Translations under genes and position numbers: made by a program
From: Microvirga subterranea
GTDB lineage: Bacteria > Pseudomonadota > Alphaproteobacteria > Rhizobiales > Beijerinckiaceae
Assembly (NCBI RefSeq): GCF_003350535.1
Contig: NZ_QQBB01000014.1
Span: forward strand, 22,060-86,059
Reading direction: 5' to 3'
DNA length: 64,000 nt
The notes under the pieces: model-generated
Told to the model about the DNA's origin: nothing
Database searches by the model: none
What the model saw: the letters and a program-made list of their open reading frames with translations, nothing else
In this document: piece by piece, positions 61,178-64,000 of the stretch
Numbering within the stretch: the first letter of the stretch is position 1
Layout of the letters: each line of letters begins with the position of its first letter

Positions 61178-62677
61178 TCAATGGCCTGCAATGGTTGTCA
61201 TGATGGTGTCGGCGCTCACGTCCGAACCGGAGAGTTCGCGCACGTGCCGCCGGTCGCGCAGGACGACGACCCGGTCGCTGTAGGAGGCGATCTCCTCCAG
61301 CTCGGACGAGATGACGAGAAGGGCGAGCCCGTCCTCGCACAGACGCTCGATCAAGCGGATGATTTCCGCATGCGCCCCCACGTCGATGCCGCGCGTCGGC
61401 TCGTCCAAAATGAGGAAGCGCGGCTCGGTGGCAAGCCAGCGCGCCAGCAGCGCCTTCTGCTGATTGCCGCCGGAGAGAAGACCGATGGGCTTTTCCGCAT
61501 CCGGCGTGCGGATATCGAGCAGCTTGATGAAGCGGTTGGCGATCTCTTCCTGCTTGCGCCTCGGGATCAGCCGCAGCCAGCCGCGCTGCGCCTGGAGCGC
61601 CAGGATGATGTTTTCGCGAACGGACAGTTCCGCCACGATGCCTTCCGTCTTGCGATCCTCCGGCGTGAACCCGAACTGCAGCCGCGCGGCGTCGCGCGGC
61701 GTGGCGATGCGCACCGTCCTGCCGTGGACGAAGGCCTGTCCGCTGTCGGCACGCTCGATGCCGAAAACTAGCTTGGCGGTCTCGGTGCGCCCGGAACCGA
61801 GAAGGCCCGCAAGGCCCACCACCTCGCCGGGACGCACGGTCAGATTGAATGGCTCCATGAGACGGCGCTTGCCGTAATCCTTGAACGCAACGAGTGGCTC
61901 TCCCGTGACGGTGCCACGCTGGGTGCGATGAAGCGCTTCCGCTGCCAGCTCGCGCCCCAGCATCATAGAGACGAGCTCGATGCGCGGCAGCCCCGCAATG
62001 GGGCGGGAGCCCACGAGATGTCCATTGCGCAGCACGGTGATCCGGTCACAGACCGCATAGACCTGATCGAGAAAATGCGTGACGAAGACGATGCCGATGC
62101 CACGGCTCTTGAGATCCCGCAGGATCTTGAAGAGGGTTTCGACCTCATGCGCGTCCAGGCTCGCCGTCGGCTCGTCGAGGATCAGGACTTTGGCCGAGAG
62201 ATCGACCGCACGGGCGATAGCAACGATCTGCTGGACGGCTACCGAATAGGTGCTCAGCGGATTGGCGACATCGATGTCGAGGCCGTAGCCTGCCAGCAAC
62301 TCTTCGGAGAGGCGGCGCATCTCGCCGGTGCGCACCAGCCCGAAGCGATGCGGCTGACGACCGATGAAGAGGTTTTCCGCCACCGACAGATTAGGGAGAA
62401 GATTGACTTCCTGATAGACGGTTCCGATGCCGAGCGAGAGCGCATCCGCCGGATCGCGCGCCTCGATTTTCTGTCCGTCGAGGCGGATGGTGCCGGCATC
62501 TCGCTTGAAAACGCCGGTCAGCACCTTGATCAAGGTCGACTTCCCGGCACCGTTCTCGCCGAGCAGGCCGTGAATCTCCCCCGCATGCAGCGTGAAGTCC
62601 ACATGGTCGAGCGCCTGCACGCCCGGGAAACCCTTTGTGAGACCTCGGATCTCGAGAAGCTGGGGCTGCTCTGTCAC
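61178..62677 (-). CDS. ytfR: Sugar ABC transporter ATPase, two fused domains (YtfR-like)
   Basis: 499 residues from a GTG at 62677. First ATPase: Walker A GENGAGKSTL, YSVAVQQIVAIARAV, VLILDEPTASLD. Second: the degenerate GLLGSGRTETAKL, LLSGGNQQKALLARWLA and LILDEPTRGIDVGAHAEI. Tandem domains with a degenerate second Walker A are usual in RbsA/YtfR-type sugar importers. Powers import through YtfT and YjfF. Confidence 0.94.
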   Translation of the reverse strand: MTEQPQLLEIRGLTKGFPGVQALDHVDFTLHAGEIHGLLGENGAGKSTLIKVLTGVFKRDAGTIRLDGQKIEARDPADALSLGIGTVYQEVNLLPNLSVAENLFIGRQPHRFGLVRTGEMRRLSEELLAGYGLDIDVANPLSTYSVAVQQIVAIARAVDLSAKVLILDEPTASLDAHEVETLFKILRDLKSRGIGIVFVTHFLDQVYAVCDRITVLRNGHLVGSRPIAGLPRIELVSMMLGRELAAEALHRTQRGTVTGEPLVAFKDYGKRRLMEPFNLTVRPGEVVGLAGLLGSGRTETAKLVFGIERADSGQAFVHGRTVRIATPRDAARLQFGFTPEDRKTEGIVAELSVRENIILALQAQRGWLRLIPRRKQEEIANRFIKLLDIRTPDAEKPIGLLSGGNQQKALLARWLATEPRFLILDEPTRGIDVGAHAEIIRLIERLCEDGLALLVISSELEEIASYSDRVVVLRDRRHVRELSGSDVSADTIMTTIAGH

Positions 62678-62756
62678 TGATGGAATCCCACTCTTTCCGG
62701 CCCATATGCAAAGCAGCAGGCGATTACCCGCCTGCTGCCCCGGTCACTTGACGATC

Positions 62757-63719
62757 TCAGTAGAGGTCCTTGCGCCTGTCGTATTCGGCCTTTGCCGTCT
62801 CGGGCGTGAAGACCTTCGACTCCGTCTGGATCCACTTCTTCGGCATCGCGCCATCCTTCTTGAAGGCGATGAGCGCATCCAGGGCTGGGCCCGCCATGTT
62901 CGGCGTCAGCTCGACCGTGACGTTGGCTTCGCCTTCGGCCATGGCCTTGAAGATGTCTGGAACGGCGTCGATGGAGACGATCTTGATGTCCGTGCCTGGC
63001 TTCAGGCCGGCTTCCTTGATGGCCTGGATGGCGCCGATCGCCATGTCGTCGTTATGCGCATAGACGGCGCAGATGTTCTTGCCGCCGCCCTCGGCCTTGA
63101 TGAAGCTTTCCATCACTTCCTTGCCCTTGGTGCGGGTAAAGTCGCCGGACTGCGTGCGGATGATCTTCATGCCGGGATTGGCGGCAACGACCTGATCGAA
63201 ACCTTTCTTGCGGTTGATCGCGGGGCTGGAGCCAACGGTTCCCTGCAGTTCCACCACGTTGCACTTGCCGCCGGTTTCCTTGGCGAGCCACTCGCCGGCC
63301 ACCTTGCCTTCATAAACTGTGTCTGAGGTGACGGCGGTGAGGTAGAGCGACTCGTCCTTCGTGTCGATGGAGCGGTCGAGCAGCACGACTGGGATTTTGG
63401 CGTCTTTGGCCTCTTTGAGAACCGCATCCCAGCCCGTCGACACGACCGGCGCGATGAAGATCGCATCGACGCCTTGGGCGATGAAGGAGCGCACCGCACG
63501 GATCTGATTTTCCTGCTTCTGCTGTGCGTCGGAGATCTTCAGGTCGATGCCACGCTTGTCGGCTTCGATCTTTGAGACCTTCGTCTCGGCCGCGCGCCAG
63601 CCGGATTCCGACCCGACCTGCGAGAACCCGACGGTCATTTTGGTCTGGGCATAGGCGGAGCCCGAGGACAGCATGAGCGCAGCCATGCCAATCGTCGCCA
63701 GAAGTTGACGGGCCTTCAT
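62757..63719 (-). CDS. ytfQ: Periplasmic sugar-binding protein (YtfQ-like)
   Basis: 320 residues, gggaga seven bases before ATG 63719. Signal peptide LLATIGMAALMLSSGSAYAQ. The mature protein reads TVGFSQVGSESGWRAAETKV, then QQKQENQIRAVRSFIAQGVD, VVELQGTVGSSPAINRKKGF and SGDFTRTKGKEVMESFIKAE, which follow E. coli YtfQ closely. Captures a sugar (galactofuranose or arabinofuranose type) and is the first gene of the leftward operon ytfQ-ytfR-ytfT-yjfF-gntR. Confidence 0.94.
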   Translation of the reverse strand: MKARQLLATIGMAALMLSSGSAYAQTKMTVGFSQVGSESGWRAAETKVSKIEADKRGIDLKISDAQQKQENQIRAVRSFIAQGVDAIFIAPVVSTGWDAVLKEAKDAKIPVVLLDRSIDTKDESLYLTAVTSDTVYEGKVAGEWLAKETGGKCNVVELQGTVGSSPAINRKKGFDQVVAANPGMKIIRTQSGDFTRTKGKEVMESFIKAEGGGKNICAVYAHNDDMAIGAIQAIKEAGLKPGTDIKIVSIDAVPDIFKAMAEGEANVTVELTPNMAGPALDALIAFKKDGAMPKKWIQTESKVFTPETAKAEYDRRKDLY

Positions 63720-63777
63720 GAGCTTTCTCCCTACGATTGTCGTTGCTCTTCGACTTTAGCAGCCTTACCAGCTGGCT

Positions 63778-63789
63778 ATTAGTACTATT
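63778..63789. promoter_or_regulatory. Candidate FadR/GntR operator between ytfQ and the dehydratase
   Basis: ATTAGTACTATT is a one-mismatch palindrome centred on AGTACT within an AT-rich divergent promoter region (63720-63881). FadR-subfamily operators usually have the form T-N-G-T-N(0-3)-A-C-N-A, which TAGTACTA satisfies. The regulator gene at the end of the operon is the expected ligand-responsive repressor for both directions. Confidence 0.5.
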
Positions 63790-63881
63790 ATATGATTCAA
63801 GCTGAGAGCCTATTCAACAAAAGTTGCGTCCCGAAAAGCTCACCCAGCGGAGCGACACATAGTTTCAAAAACACTAGAAGA

Positions 63882-64000
63882 ATGACCGAAAACAGAAAAC
63901 GCCCGCTGCGCAGCCAGGCCTGGTTCGGGCGCCAGGACAAGATGGGGTTCTATTACCGCTCGTTCCTCAAGAACAGCGGCTTCCCCCAGGACCAGTTCGA
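63882..64000 (+). CDS. IlvD/Edd-family dehydratase, 3'-truncated by the window edge
   Basis: Only 39 codons are in the window: MTENRKRPLRSQAWFGRQDK, then MGFYYRSFLKNSGFPQDQF. LRSxxWF followed by a YxRSFLKNxGxPxDxF block is the N-terminus of sugar-acid dehydratases of the IlvD/Edd family (arabinonate, galactonate or xylonate dehydratase). These [Fe-S] enzymes convert aldonates to 2-keto-3-deoxy acids. It is divergent from the ytf-like uptake operon and shares its promoter region, so it probably uses the imported sugar's oxidised form. Confidence 0.75.
   Translation, partial: MTENRKRPLRSQAWFGRQDKMGFYYRSFLKNSGFPQDQF

Overview
The window looks like a GC-rich alphaproteobacterial replicon, probably from the Hyphomicrobiales and most like Methylobacteriaceae (Microvirga/Methylobacterium type). 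That placement is inferred from the AapJQM-type transporter, the NepR/EcfG stress pair, the RepA_C-type initiator and the general protein style; no search was run. A RepA-type initiator (22095-23189) lies downstream of five scattered 17-bp repeats, two perfect palindromes and a DnaA-box-like site. This suggests that the molecule is a plasmid or chromid, or carries an integrated one.

Left arm (1-20.8 kb): the end of an Asp/Glu-type racemase, an amidohydrolase, a polar amino-acid ABC uptake system (binding protein and two permeases, no ATPase) and a convergent FAD amine oxidase suggest catabolism of a nitrogenous compound. Next come a GNAT/FemAB-like acyltransferase with a Wzx-type flippase, an OYE-family reductase, two small unknown genes, and a leftward efflux block (MarR regulator, EmrB-like MFS, EmrA-like adaptor, RND adaptor, RND pump). 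A DUF2076 gene is divergent from it.

Replication region (20.8-23.9 kb): a gene remnant, the putative origin, repA, and the 3' half of a tRNA-Arg(UCU), which looks like an old integration scar.

Middle (23.9-40 kb): a Bcr/CflA-like exporter, an M15-like peptidase, a two-pore-helix channel-like protein with a degenerate filter, a secreted MRJP-like protein, two paralogous zinc alcohol dehydrogenases each next to a small membrane/SRPBCC gene, a PAS-receiver-LuxR fusion regulator, a UvrA2-like ABC protein and a DJ-1/PfpI protein.

The most interesting locus is 40.2-46.7 kb. A Crp/Fnr regulator is followed by an 86-residue peptide with a double-glycine-type leader and a Cys/Pro-rich core. Two perfect hairpins bracket the peptide gene. 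Behind it are an HlyD-type adaptor and a C39-peptidase ABC exporter with an unusual ~158-residue hydrophilic tail. No modification enzyme is visible, so this looks like an undescribed microcin/bacteriocin-like or secreted Cys-peptide system. It ends in a broken tyrosine recombinase and a broken Crp/Fnr gene, which are signs of past mobility.

Right arm (47-64 kb): cyanophycin synthetase and cyanophycinase (nitrogen storage), the nepR-ecfG general stress pair, a clan GH-A glycosidase translationally coupled to an ABC exporter, a YciF-like ferritin-fold protein, a class V aminotransferase-fold enzyme, and a ytfQRT-yjfF sugar uptake operon followed by a FadR/GntR regulator. Divergent from this operon is the start of an IlvD/Edd dehydratase, so the end of the window is a sugar/sugar-acid catabolic locus.
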